Shown in pieces: positions 42,063-51,167 of a DNA stretch of 64,000 bases. A model generated the notes under the pieces. That model made no database searches and was not told where the DNA came from. It saw nothing but the letters and a program-made list of their open reading frames with translations. The stretch spans positions 186,001-250,000 of the forward strand of contig JACRCQ010000054.1 of the NCBI GenBank assembly GCA_016218915.1, in the 5' to 3' direction. Source of the DNA: Deltaproteobacteria bacterium (GTDB taxonomy: Bacteria > Myxococcota_A > Polyangia > Polyangiales > Polyangiaceae). The stretch's first letter is position 1; each line of letters opens with the position of its first letter. The translations under genes were made by a program, and so were the position numbers.

Positions 42063-43661
42063 ATGCAACGTTCCGTCCGTTGGCTGCTGTGCTGCGCTTC
42101 AGTCGCGTCCTTTGCCGCCCTGCTCGCTGCTTGTAGCTCTTCGGCAGACTCCGCGGACTCGGAAGGCATGTATGGTCCTTCCGGATACAATGGCAACAGC
42201 GGCAACGGCGGCAGTGGCGGGTCGAGCCAAGGCTATTCGGATGCATCCACCTCCGGCGACGCCTGGCTGAACCAGCACGACGCAGCGCCGCCCCCGTCGG
42301 ATGCGGCCGCAGACGCGCAGCCTGACACGGAGCAGCCGGACGCGGACACATGCGCGCTGCTGGACAACTCCAAGCCGCTGGTGCTCTACCAGTCCGCCGA
42401 CGACTCGAACTCGATGAGCTCGCCCGTCATCGCCCGCAGGTACATCAAGGCCCACCAGCGGGTGCCGGGCTACGTCCTGCGCACCTACGAGTTCCTCAAC
42501 TACTACAGCGTGCTGTACGAGCCGCCGGCCAAGGGCCACGTCATGGTCGTGCCGCAGATGCGGGCAGGCAAGAACCCGGGCGAGTACACCTTGCAGGTCG
42601 GCCTGCAGGCTGAGCCGGTCGCCATCCCCCGTCGCCCCATGAACATCACCTTCGTGCTCGACAACACCGGCTCCATGAGCGGCAGGCCGCTGGCGCTCGA
42701 AAAGGCCACGGTCAAGGCGATCGCAGGCTCCATGAAGACCGGCGACATCGTGTCGATGCTCGCGTGGAACACCGATCAGTGGGTGCTGCTCGACAACCTG
42801 GAGGTCACAGGCCCCAACGATTCGCAGCTGCTCGCCGCGGCTGACAAGCTCACAGCCGAAGGCAGCACAGACCTGCATGCCGGCCTGGTCAAAGGCTACG
42901 AGCTCGCCAAGACCCACTACGATCCGAACCGCATGAACCGCGTGGTGCTCGTCAGCGACGGCGTTGCCAACGTGGGGGTGGTCGATGAGCAGATGATCGC
43001 CAAGGAGAGCCACGCAGAGGACGGCGAGGGGATCTACCTGATGGGAGTGGGAGTGGGCGACGGCATCAACGACACGCTGCTGAACGTGGTCACGGACAAG
43101 GGACGCGGCGCGTACATCTACCTCGACACGGAAGAGGAGGCCGCGAAGGTCTTCGGCTCCAGGTTCGACGAGGTGTTCGAGGTTGCGGTGCGCGACATCA
43201 AGCTCGAGCTCACGGTGCCCTGGTACTTCACGCTCAAGACCACTTCAGCAGAGCAGACCTCGACCAACCCCCAGGAAGTGGATCCGCAGTATCTTGCGCC
43301 GGGCGATGCGGTGGTGATCAACAACACGTTCCTTCCGTGCGCGGAATCCCAGTGGAAGGACACGGATGTCGTCCAGGCAAGGGCGACCTACAAGCGTCCC
43401 TTCACCCAGGAGCCTGGCGAAGACACGGTCACCATGACCCTGGGTGAGCTGCTGAGCGGGAGCGCGGACCAGCTCGCCAAGGGCACAGCGATTGTCGCCT
43501 ACGCGGAAGCCCTCAAGAAGGTCCAGAGCAAGTCCGGCGAAGAGGCCCAGGGCGAGATCGACAAGGCGATCGCGCTGGTCAAGAGCGCGGATCCGGACGG
43601 AAAGGACGCGGATCTCGTGGAGATCCTGGCGCTGCTGACCGAGTACCGCACCGTGCTCTGA
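42063..43661 (+). CDS. VWA-domain lipoprotein
   Basis: 532 residues with lipobox LAAC, a Gly/Ser/Asp-rich linker (about 25-95) and a VWA domain (about 195-370). The domain has MIDAS-like DNTGSMSG, then TDLHAGLVKGYELA and VVLVSDGVANVGVVD. N- and C-terminal parts match the YfbK-type layout of VWA proteins (RTYEFLNYYSVLYEPP before, and a helical YAEALKKVQSK region after). Metal-dependent binding of another surface protein is the likely role. A strong ribosome site (AGAGGAGG) lies upstream. It ends with a hairpin before the next convergent gene. Confidence 0.86.
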   Translation: MQRSVRWLLCCASVASFAALLAACSSSADSADSEGMYGPSGYNGNSGNGGSGGSSQGYSDASTSGDAWLNQHDAAPPPSDAAADAQPDTEQPDADTCALLDNSKPLVLYQSADDSNSMSSPVIARRYIKAHQRVPGYVLRTYEFLNYYSVLYEPPAKGHVMVVPQMRAGKNPGEYTLQVGLQAEPVAIPRRPMNITFVLDNTGSMSGRPLALEKATVKAIAGSMKTGDIVSMLAWNTDQWVLLDNLEVTGPNDSQLLAAADKLTAEGSTDLHAGLVKGYELAKTHYDPNRMNRVVLVSDGVANVGVVDEQMIAKESHAEDGEGIYLMGVGVGDGINDTLLNVVTDKGRGAYIYLDTEEEAAKVFGSRFDEVFEVAVRDIKLELTVPWYFTLKTTSAEQTSTNPQEVDPQYLAPGDAVVINNTFLPCAESQWKDTDVVQARATYKRPFTQEPGEDTVTMTLGELLSGSADQLAKGTAIVAYAEALKKVQSKSGEEAQGEIDKAIALVKSADPDGKDADLVEILALLTEYRTVL

Positions 43662-43671
43662 GGCGGTGGAC

Positions 43672-43688
43672 ACGCGGCGAGGCCGCGT
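43672..43688. terminator. Stem-loop between convergent genes
   Basis: ACGCGGC pairs with GCCGCGT across a GAG loop, 10 bases after the VWA gene stop and 7 bases before the stop of the small membrane protein on the other strand. No T-run. Confidence 0.5.
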
Positions 43689-43694
43689 CGCTGC

Positions 43695-43973
43695 TCAGAA
43701 CCCGACGACCCGCCTGTGCTCCGGAAATACCTCCCACGGGCCCACCTCGCGCTCCTTGCGGACCCGGGCGACCGCGTACGCGTCGATCGCTATGATCACC
43801 GACACCACGTAGCCCACCCCGCACGAGCCGAGCACTGCGGCCAGGATCACCAGGCCTTTGAGAGGCTGGCCCAGGAGCATGTGGCCGGTTCCAGGCAGAA
43901 TCACGGACAGGACGAGCGCGACGATGTCGGTCGTATCGAGCGCGTCCGATGGGCTCATCTGTGCGCATTGCAT
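43695..43973 (-). CDS. Small TM2-like membrane protein
   Basis: 92 residues with two hydrophobic segments (about 17-35 and 39-65) separated by a short polar turn: VALVLSVILPGTGHMLLGQP, then KGLVILAAVLGSCGVGYVVS. The PGTGHMLLGQPLKG turn is similar to that of TM2-type and related small membrane proteins of unknown role. ATG 43973 with GGA 6 bases upstream, or ATG 43958. It is 58 bases downstream of the esterase-like gene and may be co-transcribed with it. Confidence 0.68.
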   Translation of the reverse strand: MQCAQMSPSDALDTTDIVALVLSVILPGTGHMLLGQPLKGLVILAAVLGSCGVGYVVSVIIAIDAYAVARVRKEREVGPWEVFPEHRRVVGF

Positions 43974-44031
43974 GATCGTCCAGTCGATCGAGCCGGAAGA
44001 AAAATTTCAAGGTCCCGCGAGCGGGTGGCTT

Positions 44032-44925
44032 TCAACGCAACGTACGGTCGTGCCAAAGGAGCATCTCGGCCGTGCCGATCTCCCGCAGCCAGGGCTGATC
44101 GTGCGGGCCTGGAATCACCCGCAGATCGCAGGGCACGCCGAGCTGGATCAGCTGACGCGACAGCTCTTCGCTCGCATTCTTGTAGGGATCGCCCGTGGAG
44201 CTCTCCACGTGCACCGGGCAGGGTCCAGCCCGCCCGATCGCGTCTGCGATCCGCCTCGCGTACTGCGCAGCGCCGCCCACGCTGATCGCGGGCTGCACCA
44301 CGCCGAGCACGCCGAACGCCTCTGGCTTGCGCACGAACGCCTCGAGGCCGACGTATCCGCCGAGCGAGCAGCCGTCGAGACCGACGTGCGCGCGCCCGTC
44401 CAGGATCGGTGCACGATCGCGAACCGCAGGCAGCAGCGTGCCGACCAGCCAGTCCGCGTAGCGCGTCAACGTCGACGCGCCGTCGAGCTTCCAGGGATTG
44501 GGTGTCACCGGACACGCCAGGACCATCCCGCCAAAAGGCAGATCGGTGAGCGATCGATTGATCTCGGCGGCGCGCTGGTCCGTCAGGTACCGCTGGCGCT
44601 GAAGCGTACGCTCGAACGGGGGGCGAAGGAGGCGCTCGTAGGCGCGCACCAGACCGTAGAGCTCGCCCCATGCATGGATGCCCAGCCTTTCGTTGCCGGT
44701 CTCCCCAAGGCCATGCAGCAGCACGAGCAGCGGCAGTTTCGTGTTTGCAGGGACATGGGTCGGCACCAGCACCAGCGCTCGACGCGCCAGCCGCGCATCG
44801 CCGCCGAGCCGCACGTCGATCGCGCGCAGCTCCGATGACGCAGGAGTGTCAGCCAGGCCCTGTCGCGCGGCTGCAAGCGAGGCAGCAAGCGCTGCAGTTG
44901 CCTGCAGGAGCTGACGGCGATCCAT
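44032..44925 (-). CDS. Secreted alpha/beta-hydrolase, esterase-like
   Basis: 297 residues with a twin-Arg-type start (MDRRQLLQATAALAASLAAA). The fold shows an oxyanion-type strand LPLLVLLHGLGETGN, nucleophile elbow GLDGCSLGGYVGLE (Ser near 190), an Asp in SSTGDPYKN and a His in VIPGPHDQPW as the catalytic triad. It resembles esterases or depolymerases that act outside the cytoplasm. The substrate is unknown. It lies between the small membrane protein and the Cys-rich protein on the same strand. Confidence 0.82.
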   Translation of the reverse strand: MDRRQLLQATAALAASLAAARQGLADTPASSELRAIDVRLGGDARLARRALVLVPTHVPANTKLPLLVLLHGLGETGNERLGIHAWGELYGLVRAYERLLRPPFERTLQRQRYLTDQRAAEINRSLTDLPFGGMVLACPVTPNPWKLDGASTLTRYADWLVGTLLPAVRDRAPILDGRAHVGLDGCSLGGYVGLEAFVRKPEAFGVLGVVQPAISVGGAAQYARRIADAIGRAGPCPVHVESSTGDPYKNASEELSRQLIQLGVPCDLRVIPGPHDQPWLREIGTAEMLLWHDRTLR

Positions 44926-44990
44926 GGCTGCTGATTCTGGCTGGCGCCCAACCTGCGGTCAAACCGAAGCCGGCATCCTGGAGCCTGAGG

Positions 44991-45413
44991 CTACTTGCAG
45001 GCCTCGGCGCATTGCTTGGCCATGCACCCTGACGTGCCCGCAAACGCTGCCAGCGTGAGCTTGCCGTCCGGGTACCGCTTCTCGCAGGCCCGGTTGCAGG
45101 CTTCGTCCTTGCAATCGAGCACGCACTGGTAGAGCCGAAGGCACCAACCGCTCGCTGCACACGTTTCGCACGGCCCGCGACACAGTCGGTTCATGCACTG
45201 GTTGCACGCCTCGGTGTTCGCGGTCAGCGCGCACGATCCCGCTGCGGCGGCGCTGCTCGAAGGAGCTGGCTCGCCAAGCAGCCTGTCGGAACCGCCACGC
45301 AGCGCTCCGGTCTTGAGCAGGACGGCGATGACAGCGACTGCGATCAACGCACCGATCGCTGCGTAGCCCGCCAGGACGAGACCCTCGCTCTTCGCTTCCG
45401 CCGGTGGCGCCAT
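44991..45413 (-). CDS. Membrane-anchored Cys-rich protein, function unknown
   Basis: 140 residues. One N-terminal membrane helix (about 14-35) is followed by an exported domain of about 82 residues with 14 cysteines, in spacings such as CNQCMNRLCRGPCETC and CLRLYQCVLDC. No known domain matches, but the even Cys number and repeats of CxxC suggest a disulfide-rich binding domain. The open frame continues upstream across the divergent rhomboid gene; ATG 45413 is the first sensible start. It is divergent from the rhomboid across 99 bases. Confidence 0.62.
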   Translation of the reverse strand: MAPPAEAKSEGLVLAGYAAIGALIAVAVIAVLLKTGALRGGSDRLLGEPAPSSSAAAAGSCALTANTEACNQCMNRLCRGPCETCAASGWCLRLYQCVLDCKDEACNRACEKRYPDGKLTLAAFAGTSGCMAKQCAEACK

Positions 45414-45512
45414 GATCGGTGCCAAGCCTAGCACGTGAAAGCGCCCAGGGAGCGACCCAGAGCCGCGGACTCGCCAATCGGCCTGTGCCTGGGCTAAGAG
45501 ATCAGCTCTCGA

Positions 45513-46889
45513 ATGTCTTCCAACGACGACGACGACTGGATCGAGACCGTGGTGCGCCTGGCGACGAGCCTTGGCTTCAACGGCATGCGCGTGCGCTGGA
45601 AGCTCATCGGCCTGCAGAAGTCGTGGCAGCGCACGGCGCGTCGCACGGAGCTGGAGACTGCGCACCTCAGGTACGAGCACGCTGTCTGCCCGCACTGCGG
45701 CCGTGTGCAGGACCGTTCCGAGAAGAAGTGCGTGGGCTGCGGACAGTCGATGGCCCCACGCCCCTGGCAGCTCGTGCAGCGCCTCGGCTTCGTGGTCCCC
45801 AACGTCGGCTCGGTCAGCACCTTGCTCGGCATCCTGATCCTGGGCGCGTACTTTCGCGTGATGATCGCGCGCTCGGGTGGCGGCTACTTCGGTGTCGACA
45901 CCGACCTTCTGATCCGCTTCGGCGGGTACTGGCTCCCTGCGATCAAGGCCGGCGAGTTCTGGCGCCTTTCCACCGCGATCTTTCTGCACATCGGCCTGTG
46001 GCACCTGGGCTTCAACATGGTCGCGCTTGCGCAGATCGGCCCTGCGATCGAGGAGGTCTTCGGCCGGGGACGCATGCTCTTCTTCTTCATGCTGACCGGC
46101 ATTGCGTCGTTTGCCGCTTGCCAGCTGCTGGGCATGCAAGCGCCTTCGGCAGGCGCGTCAGGCGCGATCATGGGCTTGATCGGGTTGGCCGCAGGCTGGG
46201 GGCAGAGCGACGGCACGGGGCAGGGTCGCGCGGTCCGCAACCAGATGCTCAAGTGGGGCGCGTACACCATGGCGTTCGGATTCTTCGTGGGCGCCAACCA
46301 CATCGCCCACGGCGCGGGTTTCCTGGTCGGTGCCGTGCTCGGCTACACCACGCCTGCCAGCTGGATCCGGCGCGACGCCGTACGCCCGCTCGATGTGCTC
46401 TTCGGCGTGCTGGGACTGGCTACCGCTTGCGCAACCCTGGCCTTGATCGTCCGTCCGCCCCCGGGCTCCGATGCCCACATGCCCAGGCGAGAGGCGATCG
46501 TCGAGCAGTACGACCCTGAGGAGGACTTCGACGCGAGCGCGTACTTCGGGCTGCTTTCCGAAGCCTGTCCGATGCACGAAGCAGGACGCGACGCTGACGC
46601 CCTCGATCGTCTTCGCAAAGGCCTTCCCAAGGTCACGTACACGGATCCTCTCGACGTGCCGCAGGTCGAGCAGCTTTGCGTCGGCTATCGCAACTTGTTC
46701 GCGTACTGCAACTCGCCGCGAGACCCAGGCGCGCCTGGCGAGCGCATCGTGGGAGATGGGATCTTCTTCGGTGCCCCGTCGCTCCGAAACCGCCAGGCGG
46801 AGCGCTCCAAGCCCGATTTCTGCGCCATGATCCCCAAGCCCGTCCAACCTGCGCTCAGAAGCGATGCCGCCGACGGGTCGTTCGACTGA
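45513..46889 (+). CDS. Rhomboid intramembrane protease with N-terminal zinc ribbon
   Basis: 458 residues. A zinc-ribbon with two CxxC pairs (CPHCGRVQ and CVGCGQ) lies at about 59-78. The rhomboid domain (about 95-320) has HIGLWHLGFNM, the catalytic Ser in SAGASGAIMGLIG, and the catalytic His in ANHIAHGAGFLVG. Rhomboids cut membrane proteins inside the bilayer. The last 120 residues are soluble, with a helical TPR-like look (ACPMHEAGRDADALDRLRKG). The zinc ribbon may bind a partner. It is followed by a zf-TFIIB protein after 45 bases. Confidence 0.9.
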   Translation: MSSNDDDDWIETVVRLATSLGFNGMRVRWKLIGLQKSWQRTARRTELETAHLRYEHAVCPHCGRVQDRSEKKCVGCGQSMAPRPWQLVQRLGFVVPNVGSVSTLLGILILGAYFRVMIARSGGGYFGVDTDLLIRFGGYWLPAIKAGEFWRLSTAIFLHIGLWHLGFNMVALAQIGPAIEEVFGRGRMLFFFMLTGIASFAACQLLGMQAPSAGASGAIMGLIGLAAGWGQSDGTGQGRAVRNQMLKWGAYTMAFGFFVGANHIAHGAGFLVGAVLGYTTPASWIRRDAVRPLDVLFGVLGLATACATLALIVRPPPGSDAHMPRREAIVEQYDPEEDFDASAYFGLLSEACPMHEAGRDADALDRLRKGLPKVTYTDPLDVPQVEQLCVGYRNLFAYCNSPRDPGAPGERIVGDGIFFGAPSLRNRQAERSKPDFCAMIPKPVQPALRSDAADGSFD

Positions 46890-46934
46890 GCCACCGGCGT
46901 TGACACCGCCCATGGCGCTACGGATGATGAGGCA

Positions 46935-47660
46935 GTGAGCGAATCCCACGTCGTGATCCAGTGCCCCCATTGCGGCGCACCGCTGCCTCCGGATGCGGAA
47001 ACCAGGTCCGTGGTCTGCACCTTCTGCAAGGTCGCGATCGCGCCGGCTCCTCGATCAGAAGCCGTAGCTGCGCCTGCTGCCTCTTCGAAAAGAAAGCCAC
47101 CGGTCAAGCCCACGAGCCGGGTCACGGATCTCAAGTGCCCCCGCTGCGAGTTGGGGCTCTTCGAGGGGCGCACGTCCAACGTCGTGATGAACGGATGTGG
47201 TGCCTGCGGCGGGCTGTGGCTCGACAACGACGGCTCGAGGCTGGTGGTCGCCAAGGTCGACAACGACGTGGCTGAGCTCGCGTCGCGCGCAGAAGCCAAT
47301 GCCACCAACGAGGTCGACACCGTGGCAGGAGGCCTTCCTTGCCCGGTCTGCCAGGCCGTGCTCAAGCGCGTGCACGTCTCCAAGGCGGACCTCGACCTCG
47401 ATATCTGCGGAGCCCATGGGACCTGGTTCGACCGAGGTGAGCTGCAGAAGGTGATGAACGCGTGCGGCGCGCAGGGCTTGCCCAAGCTGCCGGCGTGGGC
47501 TCCCATGGCGGTTGCAGTGCCTGACGGCAAGGGCGGGTACGTCGCCGAGGCGAACGCGTGGCGGAGCGGATCTGGAATGGACGGCGCTGCAGCTGCGATC
47601 GCGGTGGGCGGAGTGTTCGCGGTGGTGGGAGCGCTGCTCGGCTCCGGATCGGACAGTTGA
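46935..47660 (+). CDS. zf-TFIIB zinc-finger protein
   Basis: 241 residues starting at GTG 46935. Three zinc motifs are visible: CPHCGAPLPPD with VVCTFCK (about 10-32), CPRCELGLFEGRTSN with NGCGACGGLWLDN (about 68-98), and LPCPVCQAVLKRV with DICGAHGTWFDRGEL (about 133-170). The latter two are the zf-TFIIB pattern. The C-terminal Gly/Ala-rich end has one hydrophobic segment (about 215-235). The role is unknown, probably protein or nucleic-acid binding near the membrane. It is likely co-transcribed with the rhomboid gene. Confidence 0.82.
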   Translation: MSESHVVIQCPHCGAPLPPDAETRSVVCTFCKVAIAPAPRSEAVAAPAASSKRKPPVKPTSRVTDLKCPRCELGLFEGRTSNVVMNGCGACGGLWLDNDGSRLVVAKVDNDVAELASRAEANATNEVDTVAGGLPCPVCQAVLKRVHVSKADLDLDICGAHGTWFDRGELQKVMNACGAQGLPKLPAWAPMAVAVPDGKGGYVAEANAWRSGSGMDGAAAAIAVGGVFAVVGALLGSGSDS

Positions 47661-47688
47661 CAACGCCGTGCTCCGACGCTTCCATGAA

Positions 47689-48492
47689 ATGGCGATGCGA
47701 TCGGTCCTGAGCCTGCCCCTTGTCGCGCTCGCGGCGCTGTCGGCCTGCAACGAGAAGATGCCGGAGGAGAAGCCGACGCCGCCGGACATGAGCGCATTGG
47801 TCGGGGCCTATGCCCAGCCCAGCATCAATCTCGATCAGTCCAACATCGCTGCGATCGCCCAGTCCGAGTCCACCATCGGCGCCATGGTCGACAAGGCCCG
47901 CGCGTTGGAGCCTCTCATCCGATCCGCGCTCGAGCAGTCCGCAAAGGAAGCAACCAAACCCCAGTCCTCGGACGACAGCGATCCATCGATGCAGACCCAG
48001 GCTCTCACAGGCGAAGGGTTCATGCTGGTGCATCGCATCTGCCCGGGCTGGGTCGAAGGTGCGCCGGCCGACGAAGCCAACGGCGCCATGGACTTCACGG
48101 TGGGCTTCACGGAGAAGGGGATCGACCCGGTGGTGTGGGGAAGCCTGACGGCGTGCAAGGTCGGCATCCAGGGAACAGGATCCGAGCTGGCCGGGGATCT
48201 TCGAATCCACTTGGGAGACAACGGTGCTGCCTTTGATGCGATCGCATCGACGGTGCTGCTGTTCGAGTTCAAGATGGAGATGAAGACAGGGGACAAGGTG
48301 GATGCCCTGGCTGCCGACTTTCGTCTCGATCCGAGCGGGGGGATCGAGTACCGCGTGTTCGCAGGCGACCCTTTTGCGCTCTACTTTGACGACTTGAAGC
48401 AGCGCGGCTACCTCGCTGCCAACGGCAAGTTCATTTGCGACTTCGACAAGAAACAGTGCTCCAACGGTACCGCCCCCACGCTCACCTGGTAG
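47689..48492 (+). CDS. Lipoprotein, function unknown
   Basis: About 267 residues with lipobox LSAC, a Pro/Glu-rich linker and a long helical segment (about 40-110) ahead of a beta-rich domain (GFMLVHRICPGWVEGAP, then FDAIASTVLLFEFKMEMKTG). I do not recognise a family. The barrel gene that follows starts inside its last codons, a coupling like the other lipoprotein/barrel pair at 16958-14944. Start at ATG 47689 or 47695. Confidence 0.65.
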   Translation: MAMRSVLSLPLVALAALSACNEKMPEEKPTPPDMSALVGAYAQPSINLDQSNIAAIAQSESTIGAMVDKARALEPLIRSALEQSAKEATKPQSSDDSDPSMQTQALTGEGFMLVHRICPGWVEGAPADEANGAMDFTVGFTEKGIDPVVWGSLTACKVGIQGTGSELAGDLRIHLGDNGAAFDAIASTVLLFEFKMEMKTGDKVDALAADFRLDPSGGIEYRVFAGDPFALYFDDLKQRGYLAANGKFICDFDKKQCSNGTAPTLTW

Positions 48493-49304
48493 GCGCGCTC
48501 GCGGTCTGCCTGCCCCTGCTGGTGACGCGCCCCGCAAGCGCGTTCCACACGGAAAAGCAGCGTCTGACCGATGGCACTGCCTACACCATGGGCCAGTACC
48601 GCTACCGCGTCGGGCTCTGGACCATGGACTACGGCCTGTTCAAGCCGTTCGACGTCACCACCTGGATTCTTCCCTGGGCTCTGCAGGTGGCGAGCCTCGG
48701 CGGCAAGTACGAGCTGCGCCTGAGCGACAAGCTGTCGGTGGGCACCGGTCTCACTGCGTTTCGGCTCGACGTGCGCAAGCTCAATCCCAACTCGCCCAAG
48801 CTGATCCTGTCGGCGGTTCCGTGGGAGGTCAGCGGCTCCTACCGCGTCGACAAGGACTGGACCGTTTCGCTGCAGAGCGTCTACACGTACATCCGCGCTG
48901 AGGGCACCCTGGACAAGGATGAGACCTTTGGTGCTGCAGCGCTGAGCAACCTTCAGTTCGTCGGGACCGTCGAGAAGCGCGTGTCCGAGGTGATGGCGCT
49001 GTTGCTGCGCGTGCGCTGGGTCGCCTACCAATGGCCCCTGTCCGCCTCGGCCAAGGTCGTGAGCCATCCGGATGACTACACCACGCTGACCATCGTTGGC
49101 ACGGGCAGAGCCGAGGTGTTCGACGTGCGCAATGCCTGGTCCATCGTTCCGGGCGTGGCCTGGTCGTGGAAGCACTTCAACCTGCGGGCAGGCCTCGGCT
49201 ACGGCAACTTCAACATCGGCGGCATCAACGTCGTGCTGCAGAAGAAGACGATCGTTCCGGAGCTCGATCTCTTCTGGCTGTGGGATCTGGGGCCGAATCA
49301 GTAG
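48456..49304 (+). CDS. Outer-membrane barrel-like protein
   Basis: About 282 residues. A signal peptide (ending TRPASA) is followed by alternating strands YRYRVGLWTMDYGLF, GGKYELRLSDKLSVGTGLTA, VQSVYTYIRAE-type repeats and WKHFNLRAGLGYGNFNIGG, ending in LFWLWDLGPNQ. No ATG fits: GTG 48456 gives a good signal peptide, TTG 48435 is the longer choice. It overlaps the preceding lipoprotein by about 37 bases, so the two are probably expressed together. Its stop overlaps that of the alcohol dehydrogenase on the other strand by 7 bases. Confidence 0.6.
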   Translation: MLQRYRPHAHLVGALAVCLPLLVTRPASAFHTEKQRLTDGTAYTMGQYRYRVGLWTMDYGLFKPFDVTTWILPWALQVASLGGKYELRLSDKLSVGTGLTAFRLDVRKLNPNSPKLILSAVPWEVSGSYRVDKDWTVSLQSVYTYIRAEGTLDKDETFGAAALSNLQFVGTVEKRVSEVMALLLRVRWVAYQWPLSASAKVVSHPDDYTTLTIVGTGRAEVFDVRNAWSIVPGVAWSWKHFNLRAGLGYGNFNIGGINVVLQKKTIVPELDLFWLWDLGPNQ

Positions 49305-50464
49305 CAGGCGCGGAGCACAGGCAGGATCTCCGCAGGATCGGTCACCGGCTTCGGGTTGTACACGATCGCTCCGTCGGTCAGCGTCACCTCCGCGATCGCT
49401 TCCAGATCCGACTCAGGCACCTTCACGTCGCGGTAGCGGACCGGCAGCCCGCACTCTGCGGCAAATGCCTCGATCGCGGATGCGATCTTGTCTACCGCAG
49501 CTTCATCGCTCATCCCTTGGGTCGGCACGTCGAACGCATCGCCTGCGAGCCGGTACCACTCCGCCGCTGCGTCGCCGTTGAAGCGCATCACGTGCGGAAG
49601 CGCGATCGAGTTCGCCAGACCGTGGTGCACGTGATGACGGGCTCCGACCGTGTGCGCGATCGCATGCACGAGACCGACCTGCGCATTGTCGAACGCGGTA
49701 CCTGCCATGTTCGCGGCCAGCAGCATCATGCCCCTTGCCAGCAGATCGTTCGGTGTCTTGATCGCGACCGGCAGATGCTTGCGGATGAGGCGGATCGCGT
49801 GAAGCGCGAGCGCGTCGGCGATCGGCTCTCTCTGGGCCGAATGCAGCCCTTCGATCCCGTGGGTGAGCGCATCCATGCCGGTGCCGGCCGTGATGATGTG
49901 CGGCATCCCGGTGGTCAGCTTGGGATCGAGGATCCCCACGCGCGGGAAGATGTGGAAGTCGCCGAACAGCAGCTTCTGCCTGCTGTCCTCGTCGCGGATC
50001 AACGCATAGCGCGTGGCCTCGCTGCCCGTGCCTGCCGTGGTGGGGATCGCGACGTGCGGCGTGGTCGGCGCGGTCAACCCTTGGAATCCCTGGTGATCCC
50101 GGATCGATCCACCGAGCGTGTGCACGATCGCGATCGCCTTGGCCGAGTCGATGCTCGAGCCACCGCCGAGCGACACGAGCACGTCGACGCCGAGCTCCTT
50201 TGCCTTGGCAGCGCCTGTGTCCACGATCTGGACCGAGGAATCGGGCTGGACTTCGGCATACACGCCGGCGCAGCGCCGCCCCAGCACCTTCTTGACGCGT
50301 TCCACGAGATCGGTGCGCGCGGCCAGATCCTTGTCGGTCACGATCATGGCGCGTTCGCAGCCCAGGTTGCCCAGCTCGCTCGGCAGCTCGGACAACGAGC
50401 CAGCGCCGTACACGATTCGGACCGGTGCGTAGTGAAGAAACGATAGATCGGTGTCGTAGCCCAT
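49298..50464 (-). CDS. Iron-containing alcohol dehydrogenase
   Basis: 388 residues. The NAD-binding part has VLVSLGGGSSIDSAKA, and the C-terminal helical half has the metal ligands in GMDALTHGIEGLHS and QVGLVHAIAHTVGARHHV. This is the iron-type (group III) alcohol dehydrogenase fold. It oxidises alcohols or reduces aldehydes with NAD(P)H; the preferred substrate cannot be read here. An SCP2-like protein gene lies 43 bases upstream in the same direction and may be co-transcribed. Confidence 0.92.
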   Translation of the reverse strand: MGYDTDLSFLHYAPVRIVYGAGSLSELPSELGNLGCERAMIVTDKDLAARTDLVERVKKVLGRRCAGVYAEVQPDSSVQIVDTGAAKAKELGVDVLVSLGGGSSIDSAKAIAIVHTLGGSIRDHQGFQGLTAPTTPHVAIPTTAGTGSEATRYALIRDEDSRQKLLFGDFHIFPRVGILDPKLTTGMPHIITAGTGMDALTHGIEGLHSAQREPIADALALHAIRLIRKHLPVAIKTPNDLLARGMMLLAANMAGTAFDNAQVGLVHAIAHTVGARHHVHHGLANSIALPHVMRFNGDAAAEWYRLAGDAFDVPTQGMSDEAAVDKIASAIEAFAAECGLPVRYRDVKVPESDLEAIAEVTLTDGAIVYNPKPVTDPAEILPVLRACY

Positions 50465-50507
50465 GTGCCGCCCCTTGTGCGCTCCTGTTGTGAGCTGCCT
50501 GCCTCGG

Positions 50508-50933
50508 CTATTCGTCGAGGAACTTGGTGTCGACCGAGCAGGTGCTCTGCACGAGCTCCTTGGCAGCGGCGACGTACTTGACGATGACCGGAAGCTGTCC
50601 CTTGGTGAGCTTGAGCTTGCCTTGCATCATGCCCTTGATCGGCTCGAGCTCGGCGTGGATGACCTGCTTCCAGCGAGCGTAGTCCGCAAAGAGCACGAAC
50701 GCGGCCTGCTTGGCTTCTTCGTGCGTGACGAGGTGGCAGTCGCGGCACACGCCCTGGTGCAGGTCGAGCCACAGCCCTGTGTCGTCCTTGAGGCCCACCT
50801 GCTCGTCAGCCTTGATCACCAGCGCGATCACGCCATGCGTCCAGTCCTTGCCCGCCAGCTTGTACGCTGCGTTGGCGTTGATCGCATCCTTGTAGCTGGC
50901 AGCCCATTCGGGCGACGGAAAAACGTGCGACAT
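50508..50933 (-). CDS. SCP2-like (sterol-carrier) protein
   Basis: 141 residues with the compact SCP2-type profile: MSHVFPSPEWAASYKDAINA at the start, FADYARWKQVIHAELEPIKG in the middle, then MMQGKLKLTKGQLP. SCP2 domains bind lipids or fatty acyl groups in a hydrophobic cavity. It also contains a CRDCH sequence (a CxxCH), but the protein has no signal peptide, so heme attachment is unlikely. GGAGG 8 bases before the ATG. Co-directional with the alcohol dehydrogenase, suggesting lipid or aldehyde metabolism. Confidence 0.82.
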   Translation of the reverse strand: MSHVFPSPEWAASYKDAINANAAYKLAGKDWTHGVIALVIKADEQVGLKDDTGLWLDLHQGVCRDCHLVTHEEAKQAAFVLFADYARWKQVIHAELEPIKGMMQGKLKLTKGQLPVIVKYVAAAKELVQSTCSVDTKFLDE

Positions 50934-51167
50934 CCGGGATCCCTCCTGCTGTTGCGGGGCGCGTGCTCAGACACGCGCGTGCAGCCGATCTTGTGATGAA
51001 CTCAGCCGAGGTCAAGTTGTACCGCTGAGCGGTCGGATACTGTCGAATTCTTTGCGATTGCACCTGCCCCAACCCAGGATCCCGTCCACGATGGACGCCG
51101 CCCGAGCCTTGGCCCACCCCCGAAGTCTGGCCCTCCCGGGCAAATGGCGGTATTCGACCCCCCCGAC

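Noticed and set aside
45414..46139. Long N-terminal extension of the Cys-rich protein
   Set aside because: It would be antisense to the rhomboid protease gene, which has all catalytic residues.
50508..50933. Cytochrome c reading of the CRDCH sequence
   Set aside because: The protein has no signal peptide and otherwise reads as an SCP2 domain, so heme attachment is unlikely.
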